Shown here piece by piece: positions 17,084 to 24,586 of a stretch of 26,923 bases of DNA. The position numbers and the translations under genes were made by a program. Numbering within the stretch: position 1 is the stretch's first letter; each line of letters begins with the position of its first letter. The DNA is from UBA7328 sp036479115 (GTDB lineage: Bacteria; Bacteroidota; Bacteroidia; Chitinophagales; Saprospiraceae), in the NCBI GenBank assembly GCA_036479115.1, contig JAZGFD010000317.1, positions 1 through 26,923 on the forward strand, in the 5' to 3' direction. The notes below the pieces were generated by a model that saw only the letters and a program-made list of their open reading frames with translations, was not told where the DNA came from and made no database searches.

Positions 17084-17146
17084 CTGACTCTCGACTCCTG
17101 ACTCTCGACTCTCGACTCTTGACTCTCGACTCTTAATTCTCAACTC
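17084..17146 (+). repeat. 7-bp tandem repeat array (consensus YYGACTC)
   Basis: Nine consecutive heptamers occur without a break: CTGACTC, TCGACTC, CTGACTC, TCGACTC, TCGACTC, TTGACTC, TCGACTC, TTAATTC, TCAACTC. Just upstream, 17054-17074 holds related heptamers (TCCTGAC, CCCTAAC twice). The array fills the gap between the TPR stop (16997) and the sigma factor start (17179). It is almost purely pyrimidine on this strand except for the GA or AA of each unit. Confidence 0.88.
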
Positions 17147-17178
17147 CCTTTATCATAAATTTTATTACTTTTGAAAAG

Positions 17179-17766
17179 ATGGTTAAAAGTCCACAAGACA
17201 TTGTTATACTACTAAAAAGGAAAGACGAGCATGGCCTATCTCTTCTTTATGACAACTATGCCAATGCTTTACTTGGCATTATAATGGGAATAGTAGGCAA
17301 CCGCGAAACTGCTGAAGACATCCTACAAGAAACATTTTTAAAAATTTGGGATAGTATTGACACTTTTAATGACACGAGAGGTACGGTTTTTACCTGGATA
17401 GCAACCATTGCCAGAAATACTGCAATTGATAAAGTAAGATTAGTAAGTTTTAAAAAACAACAGAGCACTGTGGAAATAAGTGATTCTGCTATTAATAAAA
17501 TGGCCAGTGTAGATGTCAATGACATTGATTCTCAAAAGCTGTTAAAAATGTTAGATAAAAATCAAAAAGCAGTGCTTGACCTCATTTATCTTCAAGGTTA
17601 TACACAGCAGGATACTGCCACAGCACTTGACATTCCACTAGGCACCGTAAAAACAAGAGTGAGATTAGCGATCAAAACCTTGCGTGAACTACTGAGTAAC
17701 GAGAAAAATCTATTTCTTGGTTCCATTATTCTTATCATCTTAACAATGTTGAATCTATGGACTTAA
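17179..17766 (+). CDS. ECF-type sigma-70 factor with hydrophobic C-terminal tail
   Basis: A 195-residue group 4 (ECF) sigma factor. Region 2 spans about 20-85 (LLYDNYANALLGIIMG, ETAEDILQETFLKIWDSI, GTVFTWIATIARNTAIDKVR) and region 4 about 125-172 (LDKNQKAVLDLIYLQGYTQQ, PLGTVKTRVRLAIKTLREL). After region 4 the protein ends in NLFLGSIILIILTMLNLWT, which reads like a membrane helix and is unusual for a sigma factor. The gene overlaps the anti-sigma gene by 10 bp (17757-17766), so the two are translationally coupled. It presumably directs transcription of its own neighbourhood, including the DUF4331/TPR genes; that target is inferred from position only. Confidence 0.92.
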   Translation: MVKSPQDIVILLKRKDEHGLSLLYDNYANALLGIIMGIVGNRETAEDILQETFLKIWDSIDTFNDTRGTVFTWIATIARNTAIDKVRLVSFKKQQSTVEISDSAINKMASVDVNDIDSQKLLKMLDKNQKAVLDLIYLQGYTQQDTATALDIPLGTVKTRVRLAIKTLRELLSNEKNLFLGSIILIILTMLNLWT

Positions 17767-18530
17767 AAGACATCAGAGAATCAGGATTGTTGGAACTCTA
17801 CCTCATAGGAGCAGGAAGTGATGAAGAGCGTAAAATAGTAGAGACCGCTATCGAGAAATATCCAGAACTTTCAAAAGACATAAATACCATTTCAAAATCT
17901 CTTGAAAAATTTGCCAATATTCACGGTGTGACACCTAGTGCTGACTTAAAGGGTAAAATTTTGAAATCTATAGAATCATCGTCGATAAAATCTCCAATTA
18001 GTCAAACCAAAACACCAAATTCTGTTTCAAATCCTGTTAGAACATTATTAGGTTTAGCCGCTGTAATGCTGGGAATTTTGTGCTTTTTTCTTAATAATAA
18101 AATTGGAAACTTAAATCAAGACTTACAGAAAATAGAAACTGAATGTGATTCAATTAGTCAACTATCAACAATACAGTACGCCTTCATCGAAAACTTACAA
18201 AATCCTGACAACCAGATAATAAAACTAGTAGCTACAGACAATTACCAAGAGACTCAGCTTTTCTTAGTGTATAATGATGTAAATCAAAAGAACTACTTGC
18301 AGATTCAAAATTTGCCAACTATTGCTTCAAATCAAAGTTTTCAATTATGGTCTCTCAAACCCAATCAGGCCCCTATACCATTAACAGTTTTTCAAGGTAG
18401 CGAAGGTGTTTTTATACCTGTAGATTATGAAGATGGTACAGCCACTTATGCCATTACAATTGAGCCATTTGGTGGCCAGAAGAGTCCTACTTTGGAACAT
18501 TTGATTGGTACAGTGAGTATACCTTCTTGA
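17757..18530 (+). CDS. RskA-type (anti-sigma-K-like) membrane anti-sigma factor
   Basis: A 257-residue anti-sigma factor. The cytoplasmic N-terminal part (about 1-75; LLELYLIGAGSDEERKIVE, ASDLKGKILKSI-like segment) binds the sigma factor. A transmembrane helix (about 94-112, LLGLAAVMLGILCFFL) is followed by a short coiled stretch and a periplasmic RskA domain (about 150-257; NYLQIQNLPTIASNQSFQLW, TATYAITIEPFGGQ). It starts inside the sigma gene, with the ATG 10 bp before the sigma stop. It should hold the partner sigma factor inactive until a signal reaches the outer domain. No zinc-binding HxxxCxxC motif is present. Confidence 0.9.
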   Translation: MDLKDIRESGLLELYLIGAGSDEERKIVETAIEKYPELSKDINTISKSLEKFANIHGVTPSADLKGKILKSIESSSIKSPISQTKTPNSVSNPVRTLLGLAAVMLGILCFFLNNKIGNLNQDLQKIETECDSISQLSTIQYAFIENLQNPDNQIIKLVATDNYQETQLFLVYNDVNQKNYLQIQNLPTIASNQSFQLWSLKPNQAPIPLTVFQGSEGVFIPVDYEDGTATYAITIEPFGGQKSPTLEHLIGTVSIPS

Positions 18531-19137
18531 TTTATTCATATGTCTATAGAGAATAACCTTATAAAAGATAACAACTCGACAGGCATCCATTTGATCTAAA
18601 AAAGCTCTCTTTTTGTTATACAGTTGCTGATATTTTAAAAGTGCACTATTTGATCCTACTTTAACTATTTCCCTTATTTCCCTTAATAAATAAACCCAAT
18701 CATCTATATATCATAAACCTTCGTCTTAATTAATAATTCTTTAAACTATAGGCAACCTTTTTCACTTATCTTGTCCATATTATGTTGAATTCGTTTAAAT
18801 AAAATATAATGGTGGCCTTTTTATGCTACGATTTTAATTCATATTGTCATGATATAAATAATGTAATCTACTCAGCTAGGAAGCATTTTTTTTACCTCAA
18901 AAGCACAGTTGCAAAATAAATAATATAAAAATCAGAGTAACTCTTTGTTAATGAAGTTGTTTTAAAAACATATTGTTAATTTATTTGCAAGTCACTGATC
19001 CTCAATACTTCATCCTTTTCTCGATCCATAGCTATTGTTATGAATCACCAAAAGAGAATTGTCTTGATAATCAAGCATTTACAACTATTTTTAACATACA
19101 TTATTAAAAAGCTTCAATATAAAAAACGTCATAATAC
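18531..19137. other. Intergenic region upstream of DUF5686 gene
   Basis: This 607 bp AT-rich gap has no ORF that looks coding. It contains a small degenerate IS66-type terminus pair at about 18863-18912 (GTAATCTACTCAGCTAGG, then CTCAAAAGCACAGTTGC) and a short direct repeat ATTTCCCTT at about 18667. The promoter of the downstream gene must lie here but was not identified. Confidence 0.4.
18863..18912 (+). mobile_element. Degenerate mini-copy of the IS66-type MITE
   Basis: The left-end string GTAATCTACTCAGCTAGG and, about 30 bases later, CTCAAAAGCACAGTTGC resemble the two ends of the IS66-type MITE with the middle deleted. TAAATAAT occurs directly before (18855-18862) and again 4 bp after (18917-18924). 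In such AT-rich DNA that repeat could be chance. Confidence 0.4.
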
Positions 19138-21615
19138 ATGAAATTACTATCTCTCATCATTGGCATGTTTATACCCTTTTGTATTGGTGCACAGCTCTAT
19201 GGTACAATTACTGATAATCAAGGCGAAACACTTCCTTTCGTTAGTATATACATCAAAGGATCATCACAAGGGACTAGCTCTAATATCAATGGTGAATACA
19301 AACTAAATTTATCAAAAGGCGATCATCAAATTGTCTTCCAGTATGTAGGAATGGAGACCATCATAAAAGACATATCAATCAGTGATGCTGATGTTATACT
19401 CAATTTGACACTCACCCCTCAAGCTGCCCTACTCTCCGAAATCACGATAGCTGCTAATGCCGAGGATCCTGCATACAGAGTAATCAGAAATGCCCAAAAG
19501 AAAAGGAAATATTTTCAAAATTTGATAAAAAAATTCTCTTGTGATGTATATATAAAAGGGAATCAAAAAATGACTAAAGCACCAAAAAAAATGATGGGTG
19601 TAGAAATAGGAGATTTGGAAGGTGCCCTAGATTCAAATCGACAGGGTATTGTATACCTTTCAGAATCGATATCTAAATTATATTACAAATCACCTCATAA
19701 ACTTAAAGAAGTAGTTTACTCCTCTAAAGTAAGTGGTGACGATAATGGCTATAGCTTTAATACAGCTAGAGAAATGGAATTAAGCATATATGACAATACT
19801 ATGGATTTTAGTAGGCAGCTGGTTTCACCAATAGCTGAAAATGCTATGGCTTATTACAAATACAAACTTGAAGGCACTTTTTACGAGGATGGAAGGCTGA
19901 TAAATAAAATTAAGCTGATAAGAAAAAGAGAAACTGATCCTTCCTTCTATGGCACTGTGTATATAGTAGAAGACATATGGAATGTGCACAGTATAAAAGT
20001 GGGAGTCACGTCTAGGGCATCACAACTTTATTTTATAGATAGTATAGAGATAGATCAAGTGTTTGTACCTATTGATAAGCCTGATATATGGCGCATCTTC
20101 TCTAATAATATCTCTTTCAAACTGGGTGCATTTGGCTTTGAAATGAACGGCAATTTTTCAGCTACTTATTCTAATTATGATCTTATCAGTATTATCAATG
20201 ATGATTTTTTTAATAAAGAGGTATTTGTAGTAGAAAAAGACTCCAATAAGAAAGACAGTATTTACTGGGCAGAAAACAGGCCTACCCCACTCACTGTAGA
20301 AGAAAAAGTAGATTATATAAAAAAAGACAGTATCCAAAAAGTGAGGGATAATCCTGCTTATAAAGACTCTATAGATCGTGAAAACAATATTTTCAAAATT
20401 GTAAATGCCCTAAGGGGGTATAGACATAATCGCTCTTCTAAACATACTTATTGGGATATTGGGTCTCCTCTTAGTCATTTAGGATATAATACCGTGCAGG
20501 GTTATAATGCCTCAGTAGACCTCAGCTGGTGGAAATATTTTGATAAAGAACATACAAATAGGATTATCCTTAACGGAAATGTAGGCTATGGTTTTTCTGA
20601 AAAAAAAATAAGAGCCAATGGCAGCATCATTTACCGCCCTAATAGATTAAACCAGTCATATATTACCTTCATTGGAGGTCAGTCCATCAAACAAATCAAC
20701 AAATTTGCTCCTATAGATGAGCTCAGAAATACACTGTATGGATTATTTGCCCGAAAAAATTTCCCAAAGTATTATGGCTATGAATTCGCCAAGTTGGGAC
20801 TAGGAAAGGAAGTAGTCAATGGTATCAATATACGGGTAATGACAGGTTATGAAAAACGCAATAGTTTAGTAAATAAAAGTGACATCAGCTACTATTATAA
20901 GGACACAAGGGAATTTACTATTAATAATCCCTGGGGACTTGTTACAGATTTTTTAGAAATCCCTTCATTTAATACGCATGAAGTGATGAGCCTCGAATTA
21001 TATGCAGATATCCGTTTTGGTCAAGAGTACATTGTGTATCCTGATAGGAAATATAGCAGTGGCAATGAGGGGCCACTTTTGAGTTTCAAGTACCGGTTTC
21101 TCAGTGGTATCAATAATGACATTTCTCTCCATGCATTAAGTGCCACCCTTTCAGATGAAATTACCGCTGGTGCATATGGCCGTAGTGAATATATTATCAG
21201 AGGAGGAACCATAATGCAAAAGAATGACCTTCAGATTATGGACTATTTTCACTTTAGTGGCAATCAGTTTACAATATCTGATCCCGCTAGATATGGGTCA
21301 TCATTTCTGATGCTGCCCTATTATACTCATAGTACTGATGGGAAATTCGTAGAAGCACATTATCAACATTTTTTTGATGGTTATATAATGGACAAAGTGC
21401 CTGGGATAAACAAATTAGGTTTTGGATTGGTAGCAGGTGCTAAATTTTTAAGTGCACAAGGTCATGGCTCATATTATGAAGCACATATTGGGATAGATAA
21501 GATAGGGTGGCATATTTTAAGGATTTTACGCTTTGATGTTGTGATGGCTTCCTCAGAAGGAAAGATAGATTGGGGATATAGAATAGGGGTAAAAATAGGG
21601 GGAGGTTCATTCTAA
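19138..21615 (+). CDS. CarboxypepD_reg / DUF5686 outer-membrane protein
   Basis: An 825-residue exported protein. The signal peptide (about 1-18, ending IPFCIGAQ) leads into a CarboxypepD_reg-like domain (about 19-100; LYGTITDNQGETLPFVSIYI, GTSSNINGEYKLNL), as found at the front of TonB-linked receptors. The rest is the DUF5686 region, starting AEDPAYRVIRNAQKKRKYF near residue 117 and ending with many amphipathic beta strands and a final strand GYRIGVKIGGGSF, which ends in an aromatic residue as outer-membrane barrels do. There is no TonB box or plug domain that I can see, so this is not a classical SusC. The gene is monocistronic, and a beta-type MITE follows it. Its role is unknown; export or surface assembly is possible. 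Confidence 0.88.
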   Translation: MKLLSLIIGMFIPFCIGAQLYGTITDNQGETLPFVSIYIKGSSQGTSSNINGEYKLNLSKGDHQIVFQYVGMETIIKDISISDADVILNLTLTPQAALLSEITIAANAEDPAYRVIRNAQKKRKYFQNLIKKFSCDVYIKGNQKMTKAPKKMMGVEIGDLEGALDSNRQGIVYLSESISKLYYKSPHKLKEVVYSSKVSGDDNGYSFNTAREMELSIYDNTMDFSRQLVSPIAENAMAYYKYKLEGTFYEDGRLINKIKLIRKRETDPSFYGTVYIVEDIWNVHSIKVGVTSRASQLYFIDSIEIDQVFVPIDKPDIWRIFSNNISFKLGAFGFEMNGNFSATYSNYDLISIINDDFFNKEVFVVEKDSNKKDSIYWAENRPTPLTVEEKVDYIKKDSIQKVRDNPAYKDSIDRENNIFKIVNALRGYRHNRSSKHTYWDIGSPLSHLGYNTVQGYNASVDLSWWKYFDKEHTNRIILNGNVGYGFSEKKIRANGSIIYRPNRLNQSYITFIGGQSIKQINKFAPIDELRNTLYGLFARKNFPKYYGYEFAKLGLGKEVVNGINIRVMTGYEKRNSLVNKSDISYYYKDTREFTINNPWGLVTDFLEIPSFNTHEVMSLELYADIRFGQEYIVYPDRKYSSGNEGPLLSFKYRFLSGINNDISLHALSATLSDEITAGAYGRSEYIIRGGTIMQKNDLQIMDYFHFSGNQFTISDPARYGSSFLMLPYYTHSTDGKFVEAHYQHFFDGYIMDKVPGINKLGFGLVAGAKFLSAQGHGSYYEAHIGIDKIGWHILRILRFDVVMASSEGKIDWGYRIGVKIGGGSF

Positions 21616-21700
21616 AAAAACTGAATAAGATCCAAAGTTTTTTATCTACTGATGTGTATCCTGAATGGTACAACGAATTACGTTTGTCCTAACTAAACTT

Positions 21701-21860
21701 GAGCCCACTCCGGAAACACACAAAATCAAAAAAGTTTCTTTTGGCGATGTTTATATTTTTTTCAATTAGCTGATACTCAGGCATCACCGAATCTCAATAA
21801 ATGTAAATCTCATCCAAAACAACTCATTTTGTGAAAAATGTCTGTTTCCGGAGTGGACTC
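21701..21860 (-). mobile_element. Foldback MITE, beta type, copy G (inverted orientation)
   Basis: The ends GAGCCCACTCCGGAAACA and, inverted, GAGTCCACTCCGGAAACA are nearly perfect over 18 bases. A perfect 6-bp duplication AAACTT flanks the element (21695-21700 and 21861-21866). The core hairpin, TGATGC-CTGA-GTATCA on the minus strand, lies near the centre. This is the best preserved beta copy. It lies in the gap between two convergent genes, where it could terminate transcription from both sides. Confidence 0.9.
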
Positions 21861-21888
21861 AAACTTTGTTTTCAAATTGTTCCATATT

Positions 21889-22179
21889 TTATCTTTGAGA
21901 TGGTTTAATATATTTAAATATTTCTAATTTTTTTTGAAATTTAGACTTATCAATTGGTTTGAATATTTTTTTTTCTGATGCTGGATATTTAGACAAATAT
22001 TCTTTACGAAGTATTGGTCTTTTCTCAAATCCGCCTCCGCAATTGGGACAAACATTTTGGAGAACAGACCCCACACACTCTTTACAAAAAGTGCATTCAA
22101 AAGCACATATCATTGCTTTTTCACTATTTGGAGGTAATTGAGTATTACAATTTTCGCAATTTGTTCTTATTTCTATCAT
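21889..22179 (-). CDS. DUF1272 zinc-ribbon-like protein
   Basis: A 96-residue protein of the DUF1272 family. Paired cysteines expected to bind zinc are C8/C11 (NCENC), C25/C29/C32/C35 (ICAFECTFCKEC) and C44/C47 (CPNCGGGF). The family opening MIEIRTNCENCNTQLPPNS and the RPIL segment are present. The basic C-terminal tail (about 60-96) is longer than the zinc part needs. It lies 41 bp downstream of the dead SDR gene on the same strand and so was probably cotranscribed with it. Function is unknown. Confidence 0.85.
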   Translation of the reverse strand: MIEIRTNCENCNTQLPPNSEKAMICAFECTFCKECVGSVLQNVCPNCGGGFEKRPILRKEYLSKYPASEKKIFKPIDKSKFQKKLEIFKYIKPSQR

Positions 22180-22220
22180 GTATATTCATTTATTTCGACC
22201 TAGTTTTTTGTATGGCTTTT

Positions 22221-22796
22221 TTAGGAGTAAATCCTAATGATTTCTCCATTTCCCTTGCCTTTTACACTTCGCACATATTCGATGATTACTTTGTTCATGG
22301 GGATTGGGGGTGTGCCTAGGGAAATAATTTCTGTATTTTTCGTAGGCGTCTTCTACCATTCCGGATGAAACGACATTTACTCTAATTTCAATTTCTAAAG
22401 CAATGGCTTGACCAAAACTATGTATTCCTCCATTAACCATAGAAGCACTCGCTGTTTTTATAACTGGGTCGTCCGCTAAAATACCCGTTGATAGAGTTAT
22501 AGAACCTTTAGCGTATAATTAGTGCTTGCCTATACATACAAGATTGACTTGTCCCATCAATTTGTTTTTTAGTCCAATATAGTAATCATCTTGAGTAAGT
22601 TTGTTAAAATCTGCCCATTTTGCTTCACCAGAAATACAGATTATAGCCTTCAATTTTTCAATTTTTTCAAACATTTATTTAATTGAGCTGCTATGCGAAA
22701 TATCTAAGGTAAAATCACCACTTGTGCGACCAGCTATTAGTACCTTTTCTTTTTTTTGAAATGTGAAACAACTTTGTTCCCAATAGTGCTGATATC
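22221..22796 (-). pseudogene. Broken short-chain dehydrogenase/reductase (SDR)
   Basis: On the minus strand the reading resembles an SDR oxidoreductase (NAD(P)-dependent, Rossmann fold). It shows STIGNKVVSHFKK, then VLIAGRTSGDFTLDIS, AIICISGEAKWADF, MGQVNLVCIGKH, GSITLSTGILADDPV, MVNGGIHSFGQAIALE, IRVNVVSSGMVEDAYEKY, and GKGNGEIIRIYS before a TAA at 22221-22223. It is dead. There is a frameshift in an A8 run (22750-22757), in-frame TAA codons at 22675-22677 and 22519-22521, and a second frameshift near 22305. The start and first Rossmann glycine are gone at about 22800, where a palindromic repeat and an IS66-type MITE abut. The multiple lesions mean long-term decay. Confidence 0.85.
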
Positions 22797-22824
22797 TATG
22801 AATCCTGCAGGGATTTAATATTTA

Positions 22825-22985
22825 GTAACTACTCAGGTGGAGTCAATTTTGGCTAAAAAAAGTTCTTTTTTCATTATTCTTCGGCTATTTTTATAACAAT
22901 AGCTCTGCAATTCTGTTAAAAATGAGCCTCATCTAATAAAAAAATAACAAATTTTTATCGCAAAAGCACCCACCTGAGTAGTTAC
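22825..22985 (+). mobile_element. IS66-type MITE, copy 3
   Basis: A 161 bp element with ends GTAACTACTCAGGTGG and CCACCTGAGTAGTTAC, perfectly inverted over 16 bases. The 8-bp flanks are AATATTTA (22817-22824) and AATATTAA (22986-22993), 7 of 8 matching. The interior has GCTATT-N8-AATAGC and TAGCTCTGC, and ends CGCAAAAGCAC. This is the best preserved copy of the family. It inserted at the broken 5' end of the SDR pseudogene. Confidence 0.9.
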
Positions 22986-23050
22986 AATATTAATAGGTTA
23001 TAGATGAAGAATCTCGACTCGGTTTTTTCTAACTCAACAATCCCAAAAAC

Positions 23051-23197
23051 AAATCCTGTAGGGATTTAATATTCGTAGGGTATTATTCTATTGAAGAAAT
23101 TCGACCCTGTCGGGGGCGTATGTACTAATTATCGTCTATTTTTTATAATCATATGAACCCTTCAGGTTCAACTTTGGGTTACTATTACTACGAAAAT
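23051..23197. repeat. Cluster of three short palindromes (REP-like element)
   Basis: Three hairpin motifs sit about 50 bp apart: AAATCC-TGTAG-GGATTT (23051-23067), CGACCC..GGGGGCG (about 23102-23118) and TGAACC-CTTCA-GGTTCA (23154-23170). The last two lie between inverted strings TTCGTAG (23072-23078) and CTACGAA (23188-23194). A further half copy, AATCCTGCAGGGATTTAATATT, occurs at 22801 next to the MITE. It resembles dispersed palindromic repeats of bacterial intergenic DNA. Confidence 0.7.
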
Positions 23198-23212
23198 AGC
23201 TTGTGCCCATCA

Positions 23213-23260
23213 AAAAAAATGTAATTTTTAATTTTAAAAGCACACCACCTTAGTAGTCAC
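23213..23260 (+). mobile_element. Right end of an IS66-type MITE
   Basis: The stretch AAAAGCACACCACCTTAGTAG followed by TCAC corresponds to the right end of the 22825 copy (AAAAGCACCCACCTGAGTAG, then TTAC), and the preceding T-rich part also matches. No left partner is evident, so this is a solo end or an old truncated copy. Its terminus supplies the stop codon of the ArsR fragment. Confidence 0.65.
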
Positions 23261-23391
23261 AAATGTTTTAAAGTCTCGTGTGGCGAAAAATTATTTTCAG
23301 GTTCTTTTAGCCATTCTATAACCTGCATTCGTATTTGGTTTGATAAGCACTTTCCAATTTCTGTTGCAGATTTCAAGTGCATATCACTCAT
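23257..23391 (-). pseudogene. ArsR-type HTH regulator, truncated to its N-terminus
   Basis: The minus strand from ATG at 23389-23391 reads 44 codons: MSDMHLKSATEIGKCLSNQI, then RMQVIEWLKEPENNF. It ends TGA (23257-23259) in the terminus of the MITE end at 23260. The pattern (IGxxLSNxIRxQVIEWLKEPExNF) matches the first helices of ArsR-family winged-helix repressors. The recognition helix and C-terminus are missing. It lies just upstream of the dead SDR on the same strand, so it may once have regulated that cassette. Confidence 0.65.
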
Positions 23392-23472
23392 ATATCTAGA
23401 TATATAGTAATAATAATTTCGTTTAGATATTGTGAACTGATAGAGATCAATAATTGCTTGAGTCGCAACTAT

Positions 23473-24309
23473 TCAAGTGGCGCTTACATGAGAATGATTA
23501 GGGCCAATAAATGGTTTAATCACCTGCCCCAAATGGAAGGGTCTTTCAAAAGGCATCATGTGTCCCATCTTATTCATATTAATAAAAGTAGCATTTAGAG
23601 TGACGTTTTTGATAAGTTGCCAAGTAGGGTCATTCATCACATTACTATACTGACCTCTTATAATAACCAATGGGCAAGGAGGTTTTTTTAGAATAGGCCA
23701 TACTGAAGTAAGAGTACTGTACACTCTTGCTTCCCATTCTTTAGGATAAGCAAGTACTATTTTTCCATCTCTTTCCTTGAGACCGTGATCAATAAAGTCA
23801 TTGAAAGAGGACTCTTGAAATCTGCTAAATGCCTTTTTACTTTTGAAATATAATCTTGCCTCTTCTATTGATTCCCATTCATTACGCCGCCTCATGGCTA
23901 CTTTTATCATAGGGACAAGGCGTTTTGACAAGAAAAAAGGTAATCTTGACATTATATAGGCTTGAGGGTGTACTATCACAGGGTCAATTAAAATTAACTT
24001 AGAAAACAAAGTTGGGTTTTCAGCCGCTGCTATTAACGATGAAACCCCACCCATCGAATGACCTATTCCAATAATTTCTTTTAGGTTTTGTTCATTAAAA
24101 AAAACGGCTAAATCTTTCGCAAAAAGTTTCCAATTTTTTAATAATTGTGGTGATTCTCGAGGCCACAATGGTCTAGCATTCATTCCTATCACCTTATTAT
24201 TTTCTGAAAATGCATTTAGAAAAGTCTTATAACACTCAGGTGGGTATCCATTTGCATGAGCAAAATGGACTACATCACCTGACTTACTAAACTCTGTAAA
24301 TGGAATCAT
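23473..24309 (-). CDS. Alpha/beta hydrolase
   Basis: A 278-residue cytoplasmic alpha/beta-hydrolase-fold protein. An oxyanion-side motif, HFAHANGYPPECY (about 15-27), precedes the nucleophile elbow GIGHSMGG with Ser85, LILIDPVI (about 105-112), and the likely catalytic His250 in NKMGHMMPFERP. The usual acid position after PLVIIRGQYS is Asn222-Val rather than Asp, so the acid may be Asp227 or lie elsewhere. The substrate is unknown. The stop codon lies in GCCACTTGAATAGTTGC, which resembles the inverse of an IS66-type terminus (13 of 16 bases), though this could be chance. An intact MITE copy lies 17 bp upstream of the start codon. Confidence 0.88.
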   Translation of the reverse strand: MIPFTEFSKSGDVVHFAHANGYPPECYKTFLNAFSENNKVIGMNARPLWPRESPQLLKNWKLFAKDLAVFFNEQNLKEIIGIGHSMGGVSSLIAAAENPTLFSKLILIDPVIVHPQAYIMSRLPFFLSKRLVPMIKVAMRRRNEWESIEEARLYFKSKKAFSRFQESSFNDFIDHGLKERDGKIVLAYPKEWEARVYSTLTSVWPILKKPPCPLVIIRGQYSNVMNDPTWQLIKNVTLNATFINMNKMGHMMPFERPFHLGQVIKPFIGPNHSHVSAT

Positions 24310-24326
24310 AGAATAATAAATATTTG

Positions 24327-24536
24327 GTAACTACTTAGGCAGGGTCAATATTGGTTAAAAAAACTCTTTTCCCATAATCCTACGGCTATTATCGCTTCAA
24401 ATCAAAGATATAGCGACATAATCAATATTCACTAACTAATAAAATAGGTTAGTCATAGCTCTGCAATCAATGCTCAAACAAGTCTTGTCTAACAAATAAA
24501 AAAAAATAACTCAATAGCACCCACCTGAGCAGCTAT
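24327..24536 (+). mobile_element. IS66-type MITE, copy 4 (210 bp)
   Basis: The left end is GTAACTACTTAGGCAGG and the right end CCACCTGAGCAGCTAT. It is flanked by the perfect 8-bp duplication AATATTTG (24319-24326 and 24537-24544). The interior follows the family, but about 60 extra bases lie between CGGCTATTAT and CATAGCTCTGC, including the palindromic CTAAC..GTTAG. It lies just upstream of the hydrolase start and downstream of the FecR gene. Confidence 0.87.
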
Positions 24537-24586
24537 AATATTTGAAACGGATGTTAGGGCTATAAGGTTGTGAAGAAGAGGATTTC

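Noticed and set aside
17165..17172. TACTTTTG as a Bacteroidota -7 promoter box for the ECF sigma gene
   Set aside because: It fits TAnnTTTG but ends only 6 bp before the ATG, and no TTG lies at the expected -33 distance.
23465..24536. Hydrolase gene carried as cargo between IS66-type termini
   Set aside because: The string at 23465 matches the terminus at only 13 of 16 bases, which can occur by chance in this much DNA, and the outer flanks (CTTGAGTC and AATATTTG) do not match.
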